Shown: one piece after another, positions 32,408-42,401 of the stretch | Layout: each line of letters begins with the position of its first letter | Numbering within the stretch: position 1 is the stretch's first letter | From: Helicobacteraceae bacterium | Lineage (GTDB): Bacteria; Campylobacterota; Campylobacteria; Campylobacterales; Sulfurimonadaceae | NCBI GenBank assembly: GCA_027063225.1 | Contig: JAMOSG010000036.1 | Span: forward strand, 35,990-99,989 | Length of the DNA: 64,000 bases | Direction of reading: 5' to 3' | Program-made: the position numbers and the translations under genes | Notes under the pieces: model-generated | What the model was told of the DNA's origin: nothing | What the model saw: only the letters and a program-made list of their open reading frames with translations | Database searches by the model: none

Positions 32408-32947
32408 ATGAAAAAAACTATTGCACTTTTTGGTGGATCATTTGATCCACCACACATCGGACACATTGCTATTATAGAGGCTTTGAAGCAATTAGAGTAT
32501 ATAGATGAAGTGATAGTAATGCCAACATATTTAAACCCTTTTAAGCAAAATTTTGTAGCAGATGCATCGCTACGCTTAAAGTGGTTAAAACAAATTTTTC
32601 AAAATGATCCTAAGGTAACAATATCTGACTTTGAAGTAAAACAACAAAAAAAAATTCCAACAATTCAAAGTGTTGAGTATCTTTTAAAAAAGTATTCAAA
32701 AATCTATCTTGTTATTGGAGCAGACAACCTTATTGCTTTAAACAAATGGCACCAGTTTGAAAAATTACAAAATTTAGTAAGCTTTATAGTTGCTTCACGA
32801 GATGGTATTGAAATAGATGAAAAGTTCATTCAGCTTTATGTAGATTATCCAATATCATCATCACAACTTCGTCAAAAGCTTAATGAATCTCAACTTCCAA
32901 TAGAATGCAAAGATGAAATTTTAAAAACCTATGGAGAAAAAAAATGA
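32408..32947 (+). CDS. nadD: Nicotinate-nucleotide adenylyltransferase
   Basis: ALFGGSFDPPHIGH, SSSQLRQKL. Confidence 0.95.
   Translation: MKKTIALFGGSFDPPHIGHIAIIEALKQLEYIDEVIVMPTYLNPFKQNFVADASLRLKWLKQIFQNDPKVTISDFEVKQQKKIPTIQSVEYLLKKYSKIYLVIGADNLIALNKWHQFEKLQNLVSFIVASRDGIEIDEKFIQLYVDYPISSSQLRQKLNESQLPIECKDEILKTYGEKK
32431..32452. repeat. Perfect inverted repeat inside the nadD 5' coding region
   Basis: TGGTGGATCA-TT-TGATCCACCA (10-bp arms, 2-nt spacer). Confidence 0.95.
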
Positions 32948-33384
32948 AAAAAACAGTTGCTTTTATAGTTTTAGTTCTTATTGCTATACAATTTATTCCT
33001 CTAGAACGCACAAACCCTAAAGAGAATCCAAAACTAGCACTACATACAGATAAAAAAGTGATGAAGATTTTACAAAAAAGTTGTTACGACTGCCACTCAA
33101 ACAATACACACTGGTCAGAGTATGCTTATATTGCACCTCTCTCTTTTGGTGTTGTTTCCCATATTAAAGATGGAAGGAAAGCATTAAATTTTTCTAATTA
33201 TAAGAATATTCCAAAAAATATTAAACTTACAAGACTCAAACGTGCAATCAACATGATTAAACTAGAGACAATGCCTCTTAGAAGCTATACACTATTTCAT
33301 CATGATGCAAAATTATCATCAAATGAGAAAAAGATAGTTATAGAGTGGTTGCGTCAAGAAATTAAAAAATTGGAGAAAGAGTAA
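32944..33384 (+). CDS. Membrane-anchored haem-binding domain protein
   Basis: N-terminal TM, CYDCHSNNTHWS CxxCH, TMPLRSYTLFHHDAKLS. Confidence 0.85.
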   Translation: MKKTVAFIVLVLIAIQFIPLERTNPKENPKLALHTDKKVMKILQKSCYDCHSNNTHWSEYAYIAPLSFGVVSHIKDGRKALNFSNYKNIPKNIKLTRLKRAINMIKLETMPLRSYTLFHHDAKLSSNEKKIVIEWLRQEIKKLEKE

Positions 33385-33449
33385 ACAACTCTTTTTTCAT
33401 TTGCTACAATTTCTAATTAATTTTTATGATTTTTCTTGATTGAAAGAAG

Positions 33450-33524
33450 TGGCTCCGGATACTGGATTCGAACCAGTGGCCAAGTGATTAACAGTCACCT
33501 ACTCTACCGCTGAGCTAATCCGGA
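33450..33524 (-). tRNA. tRNA-Asn (anticodon GTT), CCA encoded
   Basis: TCCGGAT acceptor, ASL GGTGA-CTGTTAA-TCACT, T-loop TTCGAAT. Confidence 0.96.
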
Positions 33525-33673
33525 ATGTTTTTGTTTTGAAGTGGCGAAATTATATCCATACAATACTTAAAATCTACTGAATAAATAATTTTTTTAATAT
33601 TTTTATTTTTTAAAAAAAGATTTTCTAACTTTTTGTTATAATTGCAAATAATTTTTATATAAGGTATAGGATA

Positions 33674-34567
33674 ATGAATATAGTAACAGGATCTTCAACG
33701 GCACTTATAACTCCATTTAAAGATGGAAAACTAGATGAGCAAACATATGCAGATCTTATTAAACGTCAAATTGCAAACGGTATAGATGCAGTTTGTCCAG
33801 TTGGAACAACAGGAGAAAGTGCAACACTTACTCACGATGAGCATAAACGTTGTATTGAAATTGCCGTAGAAGTTTGTAAAGGAAGTTCTACAAAAGTTTT
33901 AGCAGGTGCAGGAAGTAATGCAACACATGAAGCAGTAGAGATTGCAAAACATGCACAAAGTGCTGGAGTAGATGCAATTTTTTCTGTTGCACCATACTAC
34001 AATAAACCTTCACAAGAGGGTCTTTACCAACACTACAAAGCTATTGCACAAGCTGTACCAGAACTCCCTTTTATGCTATACAATGTTCCAGGTCGTACAG
34101 GTGTAGATATTAGTGCAGATACTGCTATTCGCCTTTTTGATGATGTAGAAAATATTTATGGTATTAAAGAAGCAACAGGTTCACTTGAGCGTACAGTTGA
34201 GCTTCTTTCACGTAGACCAGATTTTAAAGTATTTTCTGGAGATGATGCTATTGATTATCCTATTTTAGCGAATGGTGGTGCTGGGATCACTTCTGTTACT
34301 GCTAACCTTATGCCAGATTTAAAATCTCAACTTGTAAAAGAGGCTCTTGCTGGTAATTTTAGTGAAGCAAAAGCGATTAACGATAAACTTTATAACCTTA
34401 ATAAAGTTCTTTTTTGCGAGTCTAATCCTATTCCTATTAAAGCTGCAATGTATATTGCAGGACTTACACCTACACTTGAGTACAGACTTCCACTTGTACC
34501 ACCAAGTAAAGAGAATATGAAAAAAATTGAAGAAGTTATGAAAAATTACGAAATAAAAGGACTTTAA
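33674..34567 (+). CDS. dapA: 4-hydroxy-tetrahydrodipicolinate synthase
   Basis: GSSTALITPFKDGKLDE, VGTTGESATL, YNVPGRTG. Confidence 0.97.
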   Translation: MNIVTGSSTALITPFKDGKLDEQTYADLIKRQIANGIDAVCPVGTTGESATLTHDEHKRCIEIAVEVCKGSSTKVLAGAGSNATHEAVEIAKHAQSAGVDAIFSVAPYYNKPSQEGLYQHYKAIAQAVPELPFMLYNVPGRTGVDISADTAIRLFDDVENIYGIKEATGSLERTVELLSRRPDFKVFSGDDAIDYPILANGGAGITSVTANLMPDLKSQLVKEALAGNFSEAKAINDKLYNLNKVLFCESNPIPIKAAMYIAGLTPTLEYRLPLVPPSKENMKKIEEVMKNYEIKGL

Positions 34568-34568
34568 A

Positions 34569-35336
34569 ATGGAAGGTAAAACTTTATTTATTAGTGGTGG
34601 AACACGTGGTATTGGAAAAGCAATTGTTTATGCATTTGCTAAAAAAGGTGTAAATGTTGCATTTACTTATGCTTCAAGTGCAGATACTGCAAATGAAATT
34701 ATAGAAGATCTTGAGAAAAACTACAACGTAAAAGCTCGTGCTTATAAACTTAATATTTTAGAACCTTTAACATATAAAGATGTTTTTAAAGAGTTTGATG
34801 AAGATTTTGACTCTTTAGACTTTTTTATCTCTAATGCTATCATCTCTGGTCGTGCTGTTGTTGGTGGATTTGGTCCATTTATGCGTCTTAAACCAAAAGG
34901 TCTTGGAAATATCTACACTGCAACTGTTGAAGCATTTGTAGTTGGTGCACAAGAAGCTGCAAAAAGAATGGAAAAAAATGGTGGTGGAAGTATTATCTCT
35001 ATGAGTTCTACTGGAAATATTGTTTATACTCCAAATTATGCAGGTCATGGAACAAACAAAGCTGCCGTAGAAACAATGGTAAAATATGCTGCAACTGAAC
35101 TTGGAGAGAAAGGTATTCGCGTAAATGCTGTAAGTGGTGGTCCAATCGATACAGATGCACTCAAAGCATTCCCTAACTATGAAGAGGTAAAAGCAGAGGT
35201 TGTAAAACGCTCTCCACTGAACCGTATGGGTGAGGCTGAAGATTTAACAGGTGCTTGTCTTTTCTTATGTTCTAATGATGCTTCTTGGCTTACAGGACAA
35301 ACAATTGTCGTAGATGGTGGAACATCTTTTCAATAA
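34569..35336 (+). CDS. SDR-family enoyl-ACP reductase, FabL-like
   Basis: SGGTRGIGKAI, YAGHGTNKAAVE, RVNAVSGGPIDTDALKAFPN (FabL-like C-terminal block). Confidence 0.8.
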   Translation: MEGKTLFISGGTRGIGKAIVYAFAKKGVNVAFTYASSADTANEIIEDLEKNYNVKARAYKLNILEPLTYKDVFKEFDEDFDSLDFFISNAIISGRAVVGGFGPFMRLKPKGLGNIYTATVEAFVVGAQEAAKRMEKNGGGSIISMSSTGNIVYTPNYAGHGTNKAAVETMVKYAATELGEKGIRVNAVSGGPIDTDALKAFPNYEEVKAEVVKRSPLNRMGEAEDLTGACLFLCSNDASWLTGQTIVVDGGTSFQ

Positions 35337-35357
35337 ACTAAATTAAAGGAGAAAAAT

Positions 35358-35756
35358 ATGGCATATAATTATGATGGAATGGAGTTTGAGACTCTTTTTG
35401 AAATGTTTGAGCGTGTAGTGTATAAAGGTGATGTAGAAACTTTTAAAAAACTTGTTGATGAACTAGATGATATTAATATTCAAAACAACTATGGTTGGAC
35501 ACTCCTTCACATCACTATCCGTAGAGATGAGCGTGAAATGGTTCAATACCTTTTAGATAAAGGTGCAGATATTAATCGTAAAGATGGTGTTGGTTGGACT
35601 CCACTTATGGAAGCTATAATGGATGATAAACCAGAGCTTTGTAAAATTCTTGTAGAGCGTGGAGCAGATAAAACTATTGCAAATGATAGAGGTGCAACAG
35701 CTCCTATGCTCGCACAAAAATTTGGTAGATCTAGTATGTACCAATATTTAATGTAA
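35358..35756 (+). CDS. Ankyrin-repeat protein
   Basis: GWTLLHITIRRDEREMVQYLLDKGADINRKDGVGWTPLMEAIMDDKPELCKILVERGAD. Confidence 0.9.
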   Translation: MAYNYDGMEFETLFEMFERVVYKGDVETFKKLVDELDDINIQNNYGWTLLHITIRRDEREMVQYLLDKGADINRKDGVGWTPLMEAIMDDKPELCKILVERGADKTIANDRGATAPMLAQKFGRSSMYQYLM

Positions 35757-35812
35757 TAAAAATTTTACAATGTAGATGATAGTTTAATCATCTACATTTC
35801 AAAGATGACTTT

Positions 35813-36562
35813 ATGAACTTACTCACTACAATATCTTGTGTTATTATCGCAAAAAATTCACAAGAAACTATCACCCAAACATTAGATTCTCTTAAAAACT
35901 TTGAAAATGTCATTCTCTACCTCAACAATTCAACTGACAATACAAAACAAATTGCTCAACAATACAACAACATTACGATTGTAGAGGGGGGATTTTATGG
36001 TTTTGGAACAACAAAAAATAAAGCAGCCTCTTATGCAAAAAATAGTTGGGTACTCTCTTTAGATAGCGATGAAATAGTAACAACAGAGCTTTTTCAAGAA
36101 CTTTTAACTTTACCATTACTAAATAATCAAGAGGTTTTTTCAATTCTACGTGACAACTACTTTTTAGGAAAACATATTAAACATAGTGGTTGGAGTAATG
36201 ATTTTCTTATCCGTCTATACAACAAAAATTTTTACCAATTTAATGCAAATATGGTGCATGAATCTATAGAAATTTCAAGTTCAACAAAAATCACTAAACT
36301 TCAATCAAGTTTTAAACATAATGCTATTACAAATTTAAATCAATTTCTTCAAAAAGTTATGAACTACTCAGACTTAGCATCAGAAAATAAAAAAACATGT
36401 TCTCTTTTCACTGTTATTTTAAAGTCTCACTTCGCTTTTTTTAAAACATACATTTTACAGCTTGGTTTTTTAGATGGTTGGAGAGGTCTTGTTATAGCAA
36501 CATCTAACTTTAATGGTAAATTTTTTAGATATATAAAAAGGTATAATAATTGCAAAAAGTAA
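35813..36562 (+). CDS. Family 2 glycosyltransferase (LPS core WaaE/KdtX-like)
   Basis: ISCVIIAKNSQETITQTLDSL, SLDSDEIV. Confidence 0.85.
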   Translation: MNLLTTISCVIIAKNSQETITQTLDSLKNFENVILYLNNSTDNTKQIAQQYNNITIVEGGFYGFGTTKNKAASYAKNSWVLSLDSDEIVTTELFQELLTLPLLNNQEVFSILRDNYFLGKHIKHSGWSNDFLIRLYNKNFYQFNANMVHESIEISSSTKITKLQSSFKHNAITNLNQFLQKVMNYSDLASENKKTCSLFTVILKSHFAFFKTYILQLGFLDGWRGLVIATSNFNGKFFRYIKRYNNCKK

Positions 36563-37593
36563 TTACACATATTAACTTCGCAAAAGGGTTTCGTGGTGGA
36601 GAGAGGCAAACTCAACTACTTATAGAACAACTCTCTAAAAAAGGTTTCACTCAGAAACTTCTTGTAAGAAAGGGCTCAACACTAGCAAAAAAAGTTGCAA
36701 ATACTCAAAATTTAGAGATTATAGAGCTTTCAAAGCCTTATATACTTCACCTCAATGCAGTAAATAACAGCTCAATTTTACATGCTCATGAAACAAAAGC
36801 TTTACAATTTGCATACTTTGCTTCATTTTTAAAAAAAATTCCATATATAGTTACAAGACGTGTTGATAATAAAATTAAAAACAATTGGCTTAATAAACTT
36901 CTTTACCAAAATGCAAAATATTGTGTTGTTTTAAGTAGTGCTATTGAAAAAACTATTTTAGATATTACAACACAAGTCAATACAGTTACCATCCCTAGTG
37001 CTTTTATAAATACTCCAATAAATCAAGAAAAAACAAAACAAATAAAAGCTAGATTTCCAAACAAATTCCTTATAGGCCACATTGGTGCTTTAGATGACAA
37101 ACACAAAGGACAATCTTTAATTATTGAGATTGCAAAAGAGATTGAAACCAAATATAAAGATATCCATTTTCTTCTTATTGGAGATGGAGCAGACAAACAA
37201 AAACTACAAAATATGGCTCAAAATTTATCAAATATCACATTTGAAGGGTTTGTAAACAATGTTCCAGATTATATAGCAGCACTAGACCTTTTTGTATTTC
37301 CTTCCCGTAATGAAGGTCTTGGCTCTACCCTTTTAGATGTTATGAATCTTAATGTTGCAATTGTTGCAAGCAACGTTGGTGGTATTGTTGATATTATAGA
37401 GCATGAAAAAAATGGATTATTATTTGATATAGAAAATAAAAAAGAGTTTTTAGAGTATATTTTAGAACTGTATAAAAATAAAGAAAAGAGGGAAAAACTT
37501 GCTAAAAATGGTACAAAAAAAGTGCAAAACTACTCTGTTGAAAATATGACACAAAGTTATATTGCACTTTATGAAAAAGTTATAGCTCTATAA
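36550..37593 (+). CDS. Family 4 glycosyltransferase
   Basis: HINFAKGFRGGERQTQLL, FPSRNEGLGSTLLDVMNLNVAIVASNVGGI. Confidence 0.9.
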   Translation: MQKVITHINFAKGFRGGERQTQLLIEQLSKKGFTQKLLVRKGSTLAKKVANTQNLEIIELSKPYILHLNAVNNSSILHAHETKALQFAYFASFLKKIPYIVTRRVDNKIKNNWLNKLLYQNAKYCVVLSSAIEKTILDITTQVNTVTIPSAFINTPINQEKTKQIKARFPNKFLIGHIGALDDKHKGQSLIIEIAKEIETKYKDIHFLLIGDGADKQKLQNMAQNLSNITFEGFVNNVPDYIAALDLFVFPSRNEGLGSTLLDVMNLNVAIVASNVGGIVDIIEHEKNGLLFDIENKKEFLEYILELYKNKEKREKLAKNGTKKVQNYSVENMTQSYIALYEKVIAL

Positions 37594-38563
37594 TCTTCTT
37601 TAGTGCCTCTATAACCTCTTGAGCTTCAATTGTTGTCATACATTCATGATGCTTGACTGGACACTCCCTTTTCATACAAGGGGCACACTCCATATCGTGA
37701 CGCACAATAATGCTTTTTTTATTTTTCCATTGTGATGTTTCTGTATCTTTTGTTGGACCAAAAATAGCTACTGTTGGTACTTGATAAGCTGCTGCTATAT
37801 GCATTGGACCACTATCGTTTGTTACAAACAAATCACATCCACCAATATTTTGGCAAAGCTCATAAATATTTGTTTTTCCTGCTAAATTTGTAAAATTCTC
37901 TACCCCTTTAGTTTTAAGAGTCTCTTCTATCTCTTGTGCAACTTCAATCTCATTTGGTCCACCAAAAATAACTATATTATATCTTTTTGCAAAATATGCC
38001 CCAACCTCACCAAAGCGTTTAGAATCCCACCGTTTTGCACTCCCATAAGTTGCACCAGCATTAATCCCTAATGTTGGTTTTTCAAACTTTATTGGCTCTA
38101 TATAAAGTTTTAAAGGGGAAATTTCATTTTTTTTACACGCATCTGGAGAGTTAATAGTAGCAAGCTCTACATACTGCTGCACTAAATGTTGGTTTGTTGC
38201 AATTTTTGGAGTATGAGAGAGTAAAAATCTTGAATGCCATGAACTTCTTGCAAGGGTTAAAACTGTATTAGTAAAATAAAGTAAAAGTGTTGAATGCAGC
38301 TGGTTTCTAAAAGTAATAGCTAAATCAAACTCCCCTAACTCTTTTGCAAGTTGATAGGTCGCTACCATTCTACTTTTTGCTTTTTTTGTTTCATCTACAA
38401 TAGCCTCTACACAGTTTGGGTGATATTTAAGTGCTTCTATGCTTACATAGCTTCCAACAAATGTAATTTTAGCATCGCTATAACATTGCGTTAAAGCTTC
38501 AATCGCAGGTGTTGCCATCACCGCATCACCAAGCCAGTTTGGTAAAACAATTAAAATTCTCAT
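37580..38563 (-). CDS. waaF: Lipopolysaccharide heptosyltransferase II
   Basis: LPNWLGDAVMATPAIEAL, INAGATYGSAKRWDSKRFGE, VTNDSGPMHIAAA. Confidence 0.92.
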   Translation of the reverse strand: MRILIVLPNWLGDAVMATPAIEALTQCYSDAKITFVGSYVSIEALKYHPNCVEAIVDETKKAKSRMVATYQLAKELGEFDLAITFRNQLHSTLLLYFTNTVLTLARSSWHSRFLLSHTPKIATNQHLVQQYVELATINSPDACKKNEISPLKLYIEPIKFEKPTLGINAGATYGSAKRWDSKRFGEVGAYFAKRYNIVIFGGPNEIEVAQEIEETLKTKGVENFTNLAGKTNIYELCQNIGGCDLFVTNDSGPMHIAAAYQVPTVAIFGPTKDTETSQWKNKKSIIVRHDMECAPCMKRECPVKHHECMTTIEAQEVIEALKKIIEL

Positions 38564-39195
38564 AGTTCCTCTTTAAAAAAATATCTATAAAGCAATAAAC
38601 TTACAAGTGTAACGATAAAAAAAGATGTTACCACATCACTCAAATAATGCCCTCCAGCAGCAACTCTAGCAAAAGAGACTCCACTTCCATACACTAAAGC
38701 AAGAGTGATAAAAAGTTTTTTTCTTCTTGCTAAAAGAGCAATTCCAAAAACACTAAAAGCAGCTGCAGCATGCCCTGAGCTAAAAGAGTGGTACCCCTTA
38801 TCTGTTTTGACATAAGGTTTTTGAAACACCTCTTTACCACCAAAATCAACTGTTTGTACAGGCCTTGCCCTTCCCCAATGCTCTTTTAAAACAACATTTA
38901 CAATAAGCCCTGGAGCTAAAGAGAGTGTTAAAAAGATATAGAGTAAAACTTTTTTTGAAATTTTTTTCAAATAAAACAAAATTAAAAAAACAACTACTAT
39001 TGTAATCAACAGATACTTTACACTATGATATAAAAAATGCTCTACTGCTGTATGCTTAAAAGGAAAAGTTTGTGTTTGTGCATCATAAAATAATTGTGTT
39101 GTAGCTAAATCTATTTGAGGATAGAGAAAAAATACAACTCCACTCACAATAAATGCTACACTTAAAAAAATAATATATCTATCTATAGTTCTCAT
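38560..39195 (-). CDS. PAP2-family lipid phosphatase
   Basis: KEHWGRARP, YHSFSSGHAAAAFS, RVAAGGHYLSDV. Confidence 0.92.
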   Translation of the reverse strand: MRTIDRYIIFLSVAFIVSGVVFFLYPQIDLATTQLFYDAQTQTFPFKHTAVEHFLYHSVKYLLITIVVVFLILFYLKKISKKVLLYIFLTLSLAPGLIVNVVLKEHWGRARPVQTVDFGGKEVFQKPYVKTDKGYHSFSSGHAAAAFSVFGIALLARRKKLFITLALVYGSGVSFARVAAGGHYLSDVVTSFFIVTLVSLLLYRYFFKEEL

Positions 39196-40454
39196 TGTGC
39201 ATCTTTTATAAAAAGGTAAATTGGCTCATTACCAATTTGCAGTTGTGGCTGTTTAAGGCATTTACCAACACTACTATATGCTTCAAAATAACTCTCATTT
39301 TGAAGTGATGTTTCCTTTAATGCCCAATGAATTTGAATGAGCTGTTTTTCATCTTTTAAGAGTTGTAAAATATAATACCCTCTTTTTATATCTAAACGTA
39401 AAAATTGTGCACCTTTTAAAATTGTATTCATATACTTAAACACTTTAAATGCTTTTGTTTTCCTTATGCCATCTCTATTATCCACTAGCCCATATCCAGG
39501 TGCAATAAGCTGATGCCAATAGACACTATCTACTTGTTGTGAAGCAAATGCTAAAAGATAATAACGAAGCATATAAGCAGCATAAAGTTCCTCACTCACA
39601 CACTCCTTTTCACTCGTTGGTGCATAGGGTGCAGTGCCACTTAGTGGCCAGTTTGTTTCTGTAATGTAGAGGCGATGTTTTGTTTTTGGGCTTATCCATA
39701 CCATGGTGCTTAAAAGTGCAATTTTATCTAACAAAGAAAATCCAAGTTGAGTATTTTCTGGAGCTCCACGTCTATCTACATAAAGAAGTGCTGCCGTGGC
39801 ATCATACTTATATTTTGCAAAGTTAAAAAGTGTATGTGCAGTAAAATGAAATTCAAAATCTATCACACCACTTCCTAAAAGCTCAATGTGTGGAAATTTC
39901 TCTTGTTTGAGTTTATAAGCCACCTCAAAAAAAGCATTATACTCATCCACACTAAAAAAGCCCCATTTTGCACGATTTATTGTTGAGCCAATCTCAAACA
40001 TATCTACATAGTTTTTTAGTTTAGAAAAAATAAGCTCTAAATCTTTTTTTAGAAGTTCTAAATCTTCTATATGCTCTCTATCTTGCAAAATTTTAAGTGT
40101 TACTTTTTTTGCATTAACACTCTTTAAAAATGTTATTAACTCTTCTATGCTTTCTAATTCCCAAAGTTTTAAACGTACCAAAATATTTTCTACACCCAAT
40201 TCTTGAAGCATCTCTTTAGTTGCTTGTGGCTCTCTTTGAAAATCTACACCAAGTCCTACAAACTGTGTAGTATCAATAATACGTCTGCGAATAAATGGCA
40301 TACCAAATAAAGATAAAGGTAAAAACAAAATCCCACTGAGTGCAGTTTTTACTAAAGAGAGTTTTTGATGTGAACGCATCTTTTTTTTAAATACTTTATC
40401 TTTAAGCTGGTATGGTTGGTCTGAGTAGTTATCCCATGAAAAAGGTTGTTTCAT
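39192..40454 (-). CDS. Membrane-anchored TIM-barrel glycosidase-like protein
   Basis: Single N-terminal TM; FEIGSTINRAKWG and LYITETNWPLSGTAPYAPT resemble clan GH-A acid/base and nucleophile strands. Confidence 0.55.
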   Translation of the reverse strand: MKQPFSWDNYSDQPYQLKDKVFKKKMRSHQKLSLVKTALSGILFLPLSLFGMPFIRRRIIDTTQFVGLGVDFQREPQATKEMLQELGVENILVRLKLWELESIEELITFLKSVNAKKVTLKILQDREHIEDLELLKKDLELIFSKLKNYVDMFEIGSTINRAKWGFFSVDEYNAFFEVAYKLKQEKFPHIELLGSGVIDFEFHFTAHTLFNFAKYKYDATAALLYVDRRGAPENTQLGFSLLDKIALLSTMVWISPKTKHRLYITETNWPLSGTAPYAPTSEKECVSEELYAAYMLRYYLLAFASQQVDSVYWHQLIAPGYGLVDNRDGIRKTKAFKVFKYMNTILKGAQFLRLDIKRGYYILQLLKDEKQLIQIHWALKETSLQNESYFEAYSSVGKCLKQPQLQIGNEPIYLFIKDAQ

Positions 40455-42350
40455 CTATGGTCTCCACTTTGATTGTTTTAAAAGATTTGCTTCAACACTA
40501 TCAATACTCAAAAGAGTATCTTTTAACTCTTTGGAAGCATTTTTTTCATCTAAAAAAGTATTAAAATTATAAAAAGTACTCCCTTTTAAATCTGTAATAC
40601 CTATAGTATCTCCTTTTTTTACCATAACCACTTTTTTTGTTGCATCAAAAAGTGAATTACCTAGTGAAGCAAATGGAGTATTAAATCCTAATATATCAAA
40701 AATTGTTGCAGGAATATCTAAATGACTTCCAAGTGCTGCATTGTTTTGTGGTTGAAAAATCTTTGGTGCATAAATAATAAGTGGTATACGAAACCCACTT
40801 AAATAACGAGTTTTTGTTTGAAGATTTAACTCTTTTTCTAATGGTGCTTTATTGCAGTGGTCTGCACTAAAAATAAAGATTGTTCTATCAAACCATGGCT
40901 CTTTTTTCATTTTTTGCATAAAAGCACCAATTTGTGCATCAACATAATACATAGTATTTAAAAAACCATTTTCAGTGTTTGTTGCATGGGGATACTTTGC
41001 CCACTTTTTCCCAGGTAAATGGTATGGTGCATGTGTTGAGGCCGTAAAAGTAAAAGTTAAAAATGGCTCTTTTATAGTGTGAAGTTTTTGTGCTAAAAAA
41101 GCAAACATATCACCATCCCATACACCAAAATGTGGTTTTCCAACCTCATCTCCAACTTTTGGCATATCTTCTGCTCCATAATACTCACTAAATCCAGCTA
41201 AATAGCTTAATCCATCTATTTTATACGAACCTCTAGGGGAACTCTGCATTGCAAGAGTATGATACCCATTTTCTTTTGCAGTTTGAGCTAAATAACTTGG
41301 CTTATAAAGCTCTAATCCCTCTCCAAATGGCTCAAAACCAACAGGTTGAATAAGCCCTGTATAAATTGAGGTGATACCCTCAATAGAGCGTTGCCCATTG
41401 GCATAAAAATTTGTAAAAAGAATCCCTTCATTTGCTAATTTATCTAAGTTTGGAGTAACTCCTAAATGGTGATGAGTTAAAGCATCAAGATATTTTCCAC
41501 TCAAACTCTCAATAAGAACAATAACAATATTATAGTTTGTTTTTTTTGCTTGTGTAAAACTCTTTAAAAGTGGATACTTCTGATTTATAAATGGTGCTTT
41601 TTTTGAGGTAAACTCTTTCTTATAAAACGAAAGTGCTTCTTCTAGGGGAATTTTTGAATGATTTAAAGAGTCTCTTTTTCCAGCTCTATAGTAACAAAAA
41701 AAGCCATTTAAAGCTAAATTACCAGATGCAAGTTTTGGTGAAGCAAAAGCATCTGAAATTCCAAATGAGATACCTGTAACTTTTCCACGTATCCCTAAAA
41801 AAGCGATAATTAAAACTCCAAAAAGACTCAACCACTCTTTTTGATTATAATTTTTGCTTTGAATTTGTGCACTAAAAATTTTATAAAAAACAACAACTAC
41901 ACCAAAAAAAAGAAGTGTTGTTACAATTGTTGCAGTAAAATAATAATGAAGTGCCATATCAACAAGAATTCCAACATCATTGCCAATAACACTTAACTCA
42001 TCACCAACATGACGATTTACAAAACCAAAGTAGAGTGTATCTGCAATATTAAAATAACTTATTACACCAATAATAATACCCCAAACAATACCAATAATTT
42101 TTCTATAAAAAAGTGAAAAAGTAAAGCGAAATGGTACTAAAAGCAAAAACCATAACAAAAAAGTAAATGTAAAAATTTCCGCCATATCAACACGAAAACC
42201 ATTAACAAAAGAGAAAAACAACTCTTGAAGTGTTAAAGTATTAAAATAATCAAAATAAGAAAGATATAAAAAAATTCTTGCTGCAAAAAAGATAAGAAAA
42301 CTTATAACAACACCACTTAAAACTTGTGTGTATCTATTTTTAAACTGCAC
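40455..42350 (-). CDS. LTA synthase/phosphoethanolamine transferase-like sulfatase-fold membrane protein
   Basis: 5 N-terminal TMs; VIVLIESLSGKYLDAL, FTASTHAPYHLP, TIFIFSADH. Confidence 0.85.
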   Translation of the reverse strand: MQFKNRYTQVLSGVVISFLIFFAARIFLYLSYFDYFNTLTLQELFFSFVNGFRVDMAEIFTFTFLLWFLLLVPFRFTFSLFYRKIIGIVWGIIIGVISYFNIADTLYFGFVNRHVGDELSVIGNDVGILVDMALHYYFTATIVTTLLFFGVVVVFYKIFSAQIQSKNYNQKEWLSLFGVLIIAFLGIRGKVTGISFGISDAFASPKLASGNLALNGFFCYYRAGKRDSLNHSKIPLEEALSFYKKEFTSKKAPFINQKYPLLKSFTQAKKTNYNIVIVLIESLSGKYLDALTHHHLGVTPNLDKLANEGILFTNFYANGQRSIEGITSIYTGLIQPVGFEPFGEGLELYKPSYLAQTAKENGYHTLAMQSSPRGSYKIDGLSYLAGFSEYYGAEDMPKVGDEVGKPHFGVWDGDMFAFLAQKLHTIKEPFLTFTFTASTHAPYHLPGKKWAKYPHATNTENGFLNTMYYVDAQIGAFMQKMKKEPWFDRTIFIFSADHCNKAPLEKELNLQTKTRYLSGFRIPLIIYAPKIFQPQNNAALGSHLDIPATIFDILGFNTPFASLGNSLFDATKKVVMVKKGDTIGITDLKGSTFYNFNTFLDEKNASKELKDTLLSIDSVEANLLKQSKWRP

Positions 42351-42401
42351 TCAATTCCTTTTTTTTGCTTAATTATACTCTTTTTAGATAAAATACTTTT
42401 T

